IMG/VR virus record: IMGVR_UViG_3300005913_000014
Coordinates: 1-44,814 of that record
From: a virus
Reading direction: 5' to 3' (one strand)
DNA: 44,814 bases
Program-made: the position numbers and the translations under genes
In this document: positions 17,094-24,575 of the stretch, in pieces
How the letters are laid out: each line of letters opens with the position of its first letter
How positions within the stretch are numbered: the first letter of the stretch is position 1
The notes under the pieces: generated by a model
Told to the model about the DNA's origin: nothing
What the model saw: only the letters and a program-made list of their open reading frames with translations
Database searches by the model: none

Positions 17094-17422
17094 TTTAGAA
17101 AGTCTTTATCTATAGATAGGCTCGGATTTTTAAACTCCAGTTCATACAGCCCCCAAAGCGCTTCTGCAATCTCATTTCCTCTTTCATCAATATTGTCAAA
17201 CCACCCCTTCTCATTAGAGGGTATTTTGTGGGTATCTCTCGCGTTAATTCTTCCAATATCATGAGAGCCTTTATTGGAAGACATTGACATTATAATGTGG
17301 TCTAAGAATATTCTCACCTGCTTATCCCATTCTGTTGGTTTTTGCCAAGCTGGAATTATAAGTTTAGAACCTTCTTGACACATACCTTTAAAATTAATAT
17401 CTCTACTTCCTTGTACTATCAT
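17090..17422 (-). CDS. Hypothetical protein inside first dnaE break, 110 residues
   Basis: Begins MIVQGSRDINFKGMCQEGSK; polar, with several Trp residues and a C-terminal segment NEIAEALWGLYELEFKNPS. No nuclease, intein or known domain seen. Its start overlaps the stop of the first polymerase fragment by ATGA and its stop overlaps the endonuclease start by ATGA. It is therefore part of the inserted cassette and co-translated with it. It may be cargo of the mobile element or a phage gene captured in the break. Function unknown. Confidence 0.65.
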   Translation of the reverse strand: MIVQGSRDINFKGMCQEGSKLIIPAWQKPTEWDKQVRIFLDHIIMSMSSNKGSHDIGRINARDTHKIPSNEKGWFDNIDERGNEIAEALWGLYELEFKNPSLSIDKDFLK

Positions 17423-19608
17423 AATTTTCGTATTAACATTTTATCTGTCTCTAATAACTCATCCACGCGAATATCAACACGCTCTCCTTTGCGCATCACA
17501 GGTACAATGTGATTCCCCGTCAATTTTACAATGATGGAATCTTCAGTTTCAATCTCAAACACCTCATCAGCTGGTGTGATATCTCGCTTATGCACTTGAA
17601 CCAAAACGCCGTTGCCTGATTCTGTTTCAACTGGGTCCCCAGGAACAATATCTCCGATAGGTTTCAGTGAGCCATCTTTCATCAACACCAGCCCATCTTC
17701 AGTAACGCAATTACGTGCTGGATTCAAAAAACGCTCAAAATACAGCCCGAATTGAATAGGGTCAATCTTAGTGATGTCAAGACACCATGCTAATAAAGAA
17801 CCAGCTGCAGAGCCTCTTCCACTTCCAATTTCAAAACCTCTTTTCTTATAATCTCGAATAATTTCCCAGTTTACAAGGAAGTAGTCAAGCATCTTCTTGT
17901 CCTTAATTACTTTTAACTCGTAATGGAGTCTATTTGTGTACTCATCTACAACCTCTTGTGTTTGTTGTAATTTTCCTTTGGTAAACTTACGTCCGAGCTT
18001 TTGCTTGAGTTTCGCAAAAGCCATCTTTGTGATAATGGTTTCCGTGTCCTCTGCTCCTGCCCAATCTATAATGTCTTTCGTTGGTTCGTAACGAGGGTAT
18101 TTTTCAACCCCTACTTCAAATTCAAAATTGCAACGCTCAGCCAGCTTCAAAGTGTTATCCATGAATATCTGTAGAATGTTGTGCGGGTAATTGTATCCAA
18201 ATTTTGAATTCAGAACATAGTAGTCTTTTCTCGACAAATAATACAGATTTCTTCGTTCCTCTAAACGACACTTATCCATCCCTATTTGTTGTTTTATAGC
18301 GGAAACAGTGTCTTGCAAAGACGCTTCTTTTTGCTTAACATAATGAACATCATTATCTAAAATCACCATTGCCTTCGTGGCGGATGCCATTTTTAAAACA
18401 AAGTTGTTAAATCGCTTTTGCTCACCAATCTCTGAAAACTTAATTTCTGCGATATAATCTGGGCCAAATGCTTTTTGTAATCGTTCCCAATATTTAGAAG
18501 CTGCCGTCTTTTGTCCTTTAAAAAACAAACTTGCGAGATATCCTTGGTAGTTTCCAGTGGTAACAATCAAACCTTCTTTGTTCTCAATTAACCAATCAGT
18601 GTGAATACGAGAATACATCCCATCAAAACCTTCTGAATGAGATTTAAATATCAGCTTATTAAGGTTTACAAAACCCACTTGGTTTTTAACAATGATTTTT
18701 ATTGGGTATCCACCTTTTTCTGACTCTTCGGAGCCAACAGTATCGTTGAGATAGATTTCAATTCCAAATATTGGCTTGATTCCGTATTTTTCAGCTTTCT
18801 GTGACAACTCTAGACTGCCTGACATGGTTTCGACATCAATAACAGCGAGAGATGTGTGCCCTAGTTCTTTAGCACGCTTAAGATAATTATCAATACTACC
18901 TGAGCCACGAAGCAAGCTATAGTGAGTGTGACAAGAGAAATGAACTAACGGCTTAGCTTCCTCTTCTGGGGATACCGATACGTGGGCAACACTCTCAGAA
19001 GAAAACCCATTAGAGGAATCGGAAGGAAGTTCTTTAAATCCGAAAATGCCAAGCCGTTGAAGTTCAAAAAAACATTTAGCGGTTGCTTGCACATCGAAAA
19101 ATGCGTTGTGAGCACCTAAAAAGTCTTTCCCAAAAAGCTTATTATGGAGCTCAATAAGTTTTGGAAATTTATAACCCCGACGACCCCTTAATTTACAAAA
19201 GTCAATTGTAAGCTTCATCGTGTCAACGGGAAATATTGAAGCTAGATTGTGACTCATCGATGCTCGATGAAATTCACACCCCATAATTCCAAGGTCAAAA
19301 TTGATATTATGTGCTATGAGGTAATAGTTACGCTCTAGAGCAATTTTAAACTGATTTAAGGCATCAAGCATAGAAATTCCTTCTGCGTGCGCCTTTTCGT
19401 TTGATATGCCGTGTATTTGAACGACTTCGTGAGGAATGTTGTATCCTTCAGGTTTAATTATAAGGTCGTGCCTGGATATTTCGCTGCCGTCTTGTGCATA
19501 TTCAACCCAGGCTAACTGTACTAGTCGAGGCCAGTTATCTGCATCTGTCCAAGGTGCGTTAAACCGTTTTGGCCTGCCAGTAGTCTCTGTATCGAAGACT
19601 ATATACAT
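17419..19608 (-). CDS. dnaE: Exonuclease-PHP-DNA polymerase III alpha, N-terminal fragment with split-intein N half
   Basis: 729 residues. Residues 1-190 are a DnaQ/epsilon-like 3'-5' exonuclease: FDTETTG (D6, E8), AHNINFD (D105) and H167-x4-D172 (HNAFFDVQAT). Residues ~220-290 are the PHP domain (HFSCHTHYSLL, YGIKPIFGIEIYL), but the usual TDH is VIDV, so a metal ligand is lost. Residues ~590-633 hold GSGRGSAAGSLLAW and FERFLNPARN, the region just before the polymerase active site. From Cys634 a 96-residue intein N half follows (CVTEDGLVLMKDGSLKPIGD, block B LTGNH). Built-in proofreading plus degenerate PHP suggests a self-sufficient phage replicase. A Bacteroidota-type promoter lies just upstream. 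Confidence 0.92.
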   Translation of the reverse strand: MYIVFDTETTGRPKRFNAPWTDADNWPRLVQLAWVEYAQDGSEISRHDLIIKPEGYNIPHEVVQIHGISNEKAHAEGISMLDALNQFKIALERNYYLIAHNINFDLGIMGCEFHRASMSHNLASIFPVDTMKLTIDFCKLRGRRGYKFPKLIELHNKLFGKDFLGAHNAFFDVQATAKCFFELQRLGIFGFKELPSDSSNGFSSESVAHVSVSPEEEAKPLVHFSCHTHYSLLRGSGSIDNYLKRAKELGHTSLAVIDVETMSGSLELSQKAEKYGIKPIFGIEIYLNDTVGSEESEKGGYPIKIIVKNQVGFVNLNKLIFKSHSEGFDGMYSRIHTDWLIENKEGLIVTTGNYQGYLASLFFKGQKTAASKYWERLQKAFGPDYIAEIKFSEIGEQKRFNNFVLKMASATKAMVILDNDVHYVKQKEASLQDTVSAIKQQIGMDKCRLEERRNLYYLSRKDYYVLNSKFGYNYPHNILQIFMDNTLKLAERCNFEFEVGVEKYPRYEPTKDIIDWAGAEDTETIITKMAFAKLKQKLGRKFTKGKLQQTQEVVDEYTNRLHYELKVIKDKKMLDYFLVNWEIIRDYKKRGFEIGSGRGSAAGSLLAWCLDITKIDPIQFGLYFERFLNPARNCVTEDGLVLMKDGSLKPIGDIVPGDPVETESGNGVLVQVHKRDITPADEVFEIETEDSIIVKLTGNHIVPVMRKGERVDIRVDELLETDKMLIRKL
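17422..17709 (-). other. Split intein 1, N-terminal half
   Basis: 96 codons from Cys1 (TGC, 17709-17707) after extein NPARN to the stop. Block A CVTEDGLVLM, IVPGDPVETE, and block B VKLTGNHIVP are visible. No blocks F/G follow in this gene; they are at 15880-16032. Confidence 0.9.
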
Positions 19609-19662
19609 GTTGTTGAATTAGTGTGTTGCCGAAGCAAATATAATTCAATTTTAAGTTATAAT
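19609..19662 (-). promoter_or_regulatory. Leader and promoter -7 region of dnaE
   Basis: The minus strand carries TATATTTGC (19642-19634), matching the Bacteroidota -7 consensus TAnnTTTG. GTTGG (19667-19663) lies 20 nt upstream in the -33 position. The implied leader to ATG 19608 is under 25 nt and has no Shine-Dalgarno sequence. Confidence 0.55.
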
Positions 19663-19709
19663 CCAACTTTAGTTTAAAACTAATTCATTGAATCTATGAG
19701 GATTGAAGG

Positions 19710-19728
19710 GTTAATTATACTAATTAAC
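19710..19728. repeat. Inverted repeat, possible operator
   Basis: GTTAATTA and TAATTAAC arms are perfect over 8 bp with a 3-nt spacer, about 70 bp upstream of the dnaE -7 box. Confidence 0.45.
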
Positions 19729-19803
19729 AGCTGTTTAGCCTGTCGTGAGACTACTTAAATTTATTGTTGGATAGCCGTTGTAATCCCAGTTTGGAGCTCG
19801 TGT

Positions 19804-19842
19804 TGTCATTCATCAACATAATCATACCGACGTTGATTGACA
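19804..19842 (-). terminator. Hairpin after the post-portal gene
   Basis: Nested arms TGTCA/TGACA and ATCAAC/GTTGAT enclose a 14-nt loop, directly after the stop at 19845. There is no strong T-run, so it may be a processing or stabilising structure rather than a true terminator. Confidence 0.35.
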
Positions 19843-19844
19843 AG

Positions 19845-20099
19845 TTATTCGTAATCTGAGTCGTAGTCTTGTCGTTGCTTCAGAATGTCTCTAGATAAAT
19901 CTTTTAAAGCAGCATGTATACGCCGAAGGCGGGAACGACTTCTCGTTCCCGCCGATTTCGTTTTTCGGTAGCTGTAAAATTTAGTTACATCAGTGGAATA
20001 AAGGTCCTCTAGTTCCTCTATAATCTTCGCTAGTTTACGCTTTACACTGTACGTGTCATTAACATTTGAGTGTTCATCAAACTTACTCTTCCTCGTCAT
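19845..20099 (-). CDS. Small basic protein downstream of portal, 84 residues
   Basis: From ATG 20099 (an in-frame TTG at 20111 is less likely). Highly basic and helical: VKRKLAKIIEELEDLYSTDV, then KTKSAGTRSRSRLRRIHAAL, then an acidic tail. It overlaps the portal stop by 17 nt. In T4-type phages small prohead-core genes (67, 68) follow the portal gene, so a scaffold or internal DNA-contacting protein is possible. No sequence motif proves it. Confidence 0.55.
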   Translation of the reverse strand: MTRKSKFDEHSNVNDTYSVKRKLAKIIEELEDLYSTDVTKFYSYRKTKSAGTRSRSRLRRIHAALKDLSRDILKQRQDYDSDYE

Positions 20100-23000
20100 A
20101 GTCTTCTTCAATTATTTCCATATCAGAATTTTGCCCAGTTTCAGATATTATTTGGTCAATCTCATCCATTATATCTCTAGCTTTTCTTGCTAAATCATTA
20201 CTGGTAGAGACAAGAGGGTTTCCTTGAACTCTTTCTTTTATTACTCCTTTTGGTATAATGTAATTTTCAATATTTTTCTCAGATTCTTTTAAATTTCCCT
20301 TTATCTCACTAATCATTTTATCAGTCTGACTGATAAATTCTTCGTTTGATTTAAACAAAACGTTTTTTTCTCTGTCTTTCTTTTCTTCCTCGCTTTCTTC
20401 CGTAAATACTTCTTCATCGGTTTCCTCAAGCTCTTTAAGCAAGTCATCAATTGCACTATCAACACGCTTGTTGTGACCTTCCCAAATGCGTTCTCTTTTA
20501 GTTTCTGATATAGGCTCGCTATCACTTACTGGAGGCGCTCCTCCTGCATCGCCTCCAACTTCATCTCCACCTCCCATATCAAGGTCTCCAGATGGGTCTC
20601 CAGCCAGCGAGTCTCCTCCTCCGCCAAAGCCTCCGCCGCCGCCGCCGCCGTCATCTCCCATTAAATCTTCGTTCTCAGCGTTTTGGAGTGCTTCTGCTGC
20701 TCCTGGGATTTCAAATTTATCATCCAAATCTTTGAACAATCCAATCTTTTTGTATGTCTGCGGAGCAAATTCAATCTCCGTAAACAGTTTCCTTTCAACT
20801 TTTTTCTGACGAAGCATTTTCTTGATATCCTTTTCAGAAAATCCAAGAATGTATTTCATACCCCAAGTGTAAGAAGCAGGTGAGTAGATATCTTGTGACA
20901 CAAACAATGTAAATACTTCAAGTCGAGATTTCATCGTCTCTAGCTTCAACAGCTCTTGTTGAGTAGAAGGGTTTGTGAGTTTTAAATCAAAATCATTAAT
21001 CTCGTCTTCATGCCCAAGAAACGCTAAGTGAATTTTACCAATTCGACGAAGTTCCATTAGAACTTGCTCCTGGATTCTATTAATGGTCCTAGCAAATCTT
21101 AAATCTGCTTGAGACAGTGTTGGCCCCCCAGGTAAATTCTCAGCATAATTCAAATAAGTTTTTGGAACCTTTAACGCCGCGAATAGTTTATTTTCTAAAT
21201 ATTCAATATCTTGAATGTCACCTAGATTGCTATTTTGTGTAAAAACTCCGACAGAAAGTGCAAAATTATGGTGGTCATGTAGTTCATGATTTCCATCTAC
21301 AGTTATTGTGCCTGTGTCTTGAGGTGTTTCTAGCCACTCAATCGATGCCACTTTATGATTAAATAATTCGGCTTTTTTCGTGAAATCTCTCCAGTTAGAA
21401 TACCCAAATGACTTCATCATCTTCACTAAGTTATTGTGGGTGAAAGATGACATTTTCTTCAATTGCTTGTTCCCTTTGTTTATGTTGTTAAATTCAGACA
21501 TAAACCCAGAATTAGAGACATTAATGTCTCGTAGAATGTTGGTGGCACTCATGCCGTCTTGAAAACGAGAGACCACAAACTCCAACATTACATCGTTGTA
21601 ATTTATTTCTTGTTTTTCTTGAATGGCTTCACGCAGAGAACCATCGGCCCATTGTTTAGAAGCGGCAATAGATGATTTTAGACGAGAAGAAGATGTTTTT
21701 CTTGCTTTACGATATCCAGCTATTCGTTTCTTTTCAAAATCAGCTTTAAAATCTTCATCTTGCAGTAGCTCTTGAATTCGTTCTGTTGCTTTTTCTAAGT
21801 TGATTCGTGCTACTACTCTTTTAGATTCTAATTCTTTCTCAGAGATATTATCCCAATACTTATTTCTACCTTCTTTACGCTCTTTTTTATAAGAAGCATA
21901 CATAGATTGATGAAGCATAACATGGTCATGGAAATTCATTAATTTTAAATTCTCTGGAGAATTATTGTATCGGTCAAAATCATAATGATGAATCACGTTT
22001 TTGTTTTCCACATTTTTTTGATAAACATGTTCCTTGTGCAAATTGCGCTCATACATGTAATTATGAACCATACGATGTGTATACTCCCAGGATTTGCTTT
22101 GGTGGTCCCACACTTGTTCATATGTTTTAGCTTTAGGTTTGTTTTTGAAAATCTTCTGAAACCTCTTCTCAAAACTCCACATAGAATCTCCTTCTTCAAG
22201 ATTTTGTGCTTCTTGTATACCTTTAAAACGAGTAGGGAACTTGTGGTCAGGTGTAACAATAACAGACTCTCCGTTGTCAAAAGTCAATTTCATTACTTTA
22301 GCGTCTTTACGAGTAACTCCAGCCCATGTAATTTTTCCTGGAACTATTACTCCAGTTTCTGGATTTATACTGTAAGTCCAAAGCTGTTTTCCTTCATCAC
22401 GCTCTTTAATGATTTCCTGAAGCTCAAGGCTTCGACCATCAAGAAGGTTGATTTTAGTATCTAGAGCCAAACAAGCTCCAGGAAGTGTGTCAATTTTTGT
22501 GCTCTTGTCACCACGAACTGGAATAAAATAATCTTCCGAGATATTCATTGGGTCATAACGATAACTCATATTGCCGTCGTTCTGATTCACAATAGGCTGT
22601 TTTTTAACTTGCTTTTGGATACGCTGCATGTATTGCTTAACATCAGCATCCTCCAAGTTGCCTACCTCAATGTAGAATATTCTACGCTCTGGAGCTCTTG
22701 TGATTCTATAGACCAACATTGAGTCCTCAGCGAGCTGTAGTTGCTTCCAAAGTTTTCTAGCAGGGTCTAAGATAGAGTTGTGAACGACTATCCCATTCGC
22801 ATAGAAATTATGGTGTTCATGCTCTACGTGGATATCATAAACCTGCTCTGCTTTTTCAGAGTTCTCAATAGAGATGATTGGAGATAAGATGAAACCACTA
22901 TTAATCCTATTTGATAACTCATGTTTTGCTGCTTGTTTAATTTTAGAGTCATAAAAGTAGAAGTAGAAACTTTTCTTTCTTTTGTATTCTTTTCCCCAAA

Positions 23001-24546
23001 AAACAACAGAACTTCTATCTCTTGAACAGATTTTGCCAGTCTTTCTACCTATTGATTGTAATAGCGTTTTTAAGTCTTTTACTAAAATTTCATTTGCTAA
23101 TTCTATTGTGTATCTTTTACAGTTCCACTCGTCAATATTTACAGAACCATCAGCGTCTATAATGCCTTCTATTAAAGCTTCTCTTATTTCTAATGACGCC
23201 TCAAAAATCCAACTAGGCAATCTTTTAATATAAACATTTCCTTTAAACCCGTTATTTTCGAGAATATAAGAAAGCAACTTTGAGTTACATACTGTTTGAG
23301 AAAATTCTAAACTACCCTCTAAATTTGCGTTTTTAAGGTTTATAGTGTCTTTTCCTGAAAACTTCTTCAAAAGTGAAGCGTATTTTTTATTTAAAGATTC
23401 GTCAATACCTCGTGCAAAAAAAACAGAATCGTTAAAAACCCATCCATCTCCTAGTAAAAAACCCCATAGCCTTGCAAAATCAACATCAACAACATCAGGG
23501 ATTAAATCAATGTTGTTTTTATATCCGTTGAAGTTTCTCTCTTCTTTTAGTTCTTTATTTAAAAAAATATCTACCCCTGAAGGGTTTTCTCCAGAATCTA
23601 TAACAAGCAGATTTCCTAATCTTAAATCGTCAACTTGTTTGTATACGAACCCACCATCCTCGTACACCATAAAACTGTGCTCCTCAGAGGTTTCTATTTC
23701 ATTATTCTTTGTTCTAATCTTTATAATTTCTTTTTCACCAGAACAAATTGTATCTAAGACTTTTGTGACTTCTTTTTTTTGTGTGTCAGAGTTAAATGAA
23801 AAAACTAAATCTCCTTTCTCTATATCTTTTATAAACTTATACCCTGTACTTGTCTCTATATAAGTGTCGTGCTTCAAGCACCGTCCGTAAGGAAGTTTTC
23901 TAGTATCCTCAATAAGCCTGAAATGGGCAACCTGCCACGATTCAAAGTAATCTTGCGTTGTTTCCCAGCGGAAACGTACAGAACTTGCTGTTCCATCGAA
24001 TCCTTCTTCACGGTGAATTTCTTCTTGAGGAAGAGTCATGAAGTCATAAATACCTTCGTCTTTATGGACATGTAAGTGAACGAAATAATCTCCATACTTA
24101 ATAAGGTCTCTAATCCATAAACTCAAATTGTAATCGATATTCATTCTGTTATGGAATAAATCATCTAACTTAGATTTGATTCTATCATTGGAGCTATAAA
24201 CCTCTAAAATGTTTCCACGCTCGTTTCTTGTGAGACATTCGTCTCGAATTATATCTAATGCGGCAGACACCTCTGGAGACTGGTCCATTGCACGATAATC
24301 ATGATAAGAATTGACACGGTCTGTGTCATAATAAATAGTTCTGGTGTATAGGTCATGACTGATTTTATTTACTTGCCAATCAAGGTACTGCTGTTGAAAA
24401 TCCTCTAATGAACCAAAAAGACCTTGCGAGGGAGTGGATATTCCAGGCGGTTGCCCTTGTGCGTCCATAGGAGGAGTGCGTCGCTTGTTATTGTTAACAG
24501 CGTCATAGACTCTTTGAAATATACTATTATTGCTTTCTTGTGCCAT
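20083..24546 (-). CDS. gp20: Portal protein (T4 gp20-like) interrupted by two in-frame inteins
   Basis: 1487-residue precursor; removing both inteins leaves a 705-residue portal. Exteins are residues 1-222, 591-691 and 1106-1487. Rejoined sequence at the first junction reads KLPYGR/SILDPARKLWKQL and at the second TLPGA/SNLGDIQDIEYL, both typical of T4-like portals, which form the dodecameric DNA-entry ring at the capsid vertex. A Gly-rich linker and an acidic helical C-terminus (about 1260-1487) are long for the family. Intein 1 is 368 residues with LAGLIDADG motifs; intein 2 is 414 residues with an HNH-like core. Both start with Cys and end with Asn before +1 Ser. ATG 24546 follows an A-rich leader without Shine-Dalgarno, 29 nt after the terminase stop. 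Confidence 0.93.
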   Translation of the reverse strand: MAQESNNSIFQRVYDAVNNNKRRTPPMDAQGQPPGISTPSQGLFGSLEDFQQQYLDWQVNKISHDLYTRTIYYDTDRVNSYHDYRAMDQSPEVSAALDIIRDECLTRNERGNILEVYSSNDRIKSKLDDLFHNRMNIDYNLSLWIRDLIKYGDYFVHLHVHKDEGIYDFMTLPQEEIHREEGFDGTASSVRFRWETTQDYFESWQVAHFRLIEDTRKLPYGRCLKHDTYIETSTGYKFIKDIEKGDLVFSFNSDTQKKEVTKVLDTICSGEKEIIKIRTKNNEIETSEEHSFMVYEDGGFVYKQVDDLRLGNLLVIDSGENPSGVDIFLNKELKEERNFNGYKNNIDLIPDVVDVDFARLWGFLLGDGWVFNDSVFFARGIDESLNKKYASLLKKFSGKDTINLKNANLEGSLEFSQTVCNSKLLSYILENNGFKGNVYIKRLPSWIFEASLEIREALIEGIIDADGSVNIDEWNCKRYTIELANEILVKDLKTLLQSIGRKTGKICSRDRSSVVFWGKEYKRKKSFYFYFYDSKIKQAAKHELSNRINSGFILSPIISIENSEKAEQVYDIHVEHEHHNFYANGIVVHNSILDPARKLWKQLQLAEDSMLVYRITRAPERRIFYIEVGNLEDADVKQYMQRIQKQVKKQPIVNQNDGNMSYRYDPMNISEDYFIPVRGDKSTKIDTLPGACLALDTKINLLDGRSLELQEIIKERDEGKQLWTYSINPETGVIVPGKITWAGVTRKDAKVMKLTFDNGESVIVTPDHKFPTRFKGIQEAQNLEEGDSMWSFEKRFQKIFKNKPKAKTYEQVWDHQSKSWEYTHRMVHNYMYERNLHKEHVYQKNVENKNVIHHYDFDRYNNSPENLKLMNFHDHVMLHQSMYASYKKERKEGRNKYWDNISEKELESKRVVARINLEKATERIQELLQDEDFKADFEKKRIAGYRKARKTSSSRLKSSIAASKQWADGSLREAIQEKQEINYNDVMLEFVVSRFQDGMSATNILRDINVSNSGFMSEFNNINKGNKQLKKMSSFTHNNLVKMMKSFGYSNWRDFTKKAELFNHKVASIEWLETPQDTGTITVDGNHELHDHHNFALSVGVFTQNSNLGDIQDIEYLENKLFAALKVPKTYLNYAENLPGGPTLSQADLRFARTINRIQEQVLMELRRIGKIHLAFLGHEDEINDFDLKLTNPSTQQELLKLETMKSRLEVFTLFVSQDIYSPASYTWGMKYILGFSEKDIKKMLRQKKVERKLFTEIEFAPQTYKKIGLFKDLDDKFEIPGAAEALQNAENEDLMGDDGGGGGGGFGGGGDSLAGDPSGDLDMGGGDEVGGDAGGAPPVSDSEPISETKRERIWEGHNKRVDSAIDDLLKELEETDEEVFTEESEEEKKDREKNVLFKSNEEFISQTDKMISEIKGNLKESEKNIENYIIPKGVIKERVQGNPLVSTSNDLARKARDIMDEIDQIISETGQNSDMEIIEEDYDEEE
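21232..22473 (-). mobile_element. Portal intein 2 with HNH-type endonuclease
   Basis: 414 codons from Cys (22473) to Asn (21232), then Ser. Block A CLALDTKINLLDG, block B VTPDHKFPT. An HNH-like core NVIHHYDFDRYNNSPENLKL is followed by NFHDHVMLH at about 158-189. A later segment (GMSATNILRDINVSNSGFMS) looks like a DNA-binding HTH. The C-terminal blocks are HELHDHHNFAL and VGVFTQN; the penultimate residue is Gln instead of His. Confidence 0.9.
22777..23880 (-). mobile_element. Portal intein 1 with LAGLIDADG endonuclease
   Basis: 368 codons from Cys (23880) to Asn (22777), then Ser. Block A CLKHDTYIETSTG, block B-like TSEEHSFMV. The two LAGLIDADG motifs are LWGFLLGDGW (about 138-147) and IEGIIDADGS (about 237-246). 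C-terminal blocks are VYDIHVEHEHHNFYANG and VVHN. Both acidic catalytic positions are retained, so the endonuclease may be active. Confidence 0.93.
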
Positions 24547-24575
24547 TTTTATTTTTTATTTCATGCCTCTTTGCA

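Larger units (their letters stand above)
19663..19844. other. Intergenic region between dnaE and the post-portal gene
   Basis: No ORF of note. It holds the -33 element of the dnaE promoter, an 8-bp inverted repeat GTTAATTA-tac-TAATTAAC (19710-19728) that could be an operator, and a two-part inverted repeat (19804-19842) just after the upstream gene. Confidence 0.5.

Noticed and set aside
17419-19608. Simple frameshift or sequencing-error truncation of dnaE
   Set aside because: The terminal 96 residues are intein sequence, matching halves occur at the next fragment, and the exteins join exactly at conserved motifs at both breaks.
20486-20809. Pro/Ser-rich plus-strand ORF
   Set aside because: Antisense of the Gly-rich linker of the portal C-terminus.
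21985-22464. 159-residue plus-strand hydrophobic ORF within portal intein 2
   Set aside because: Antisense of the HNH intein, which has clear motifs on the minus strand.
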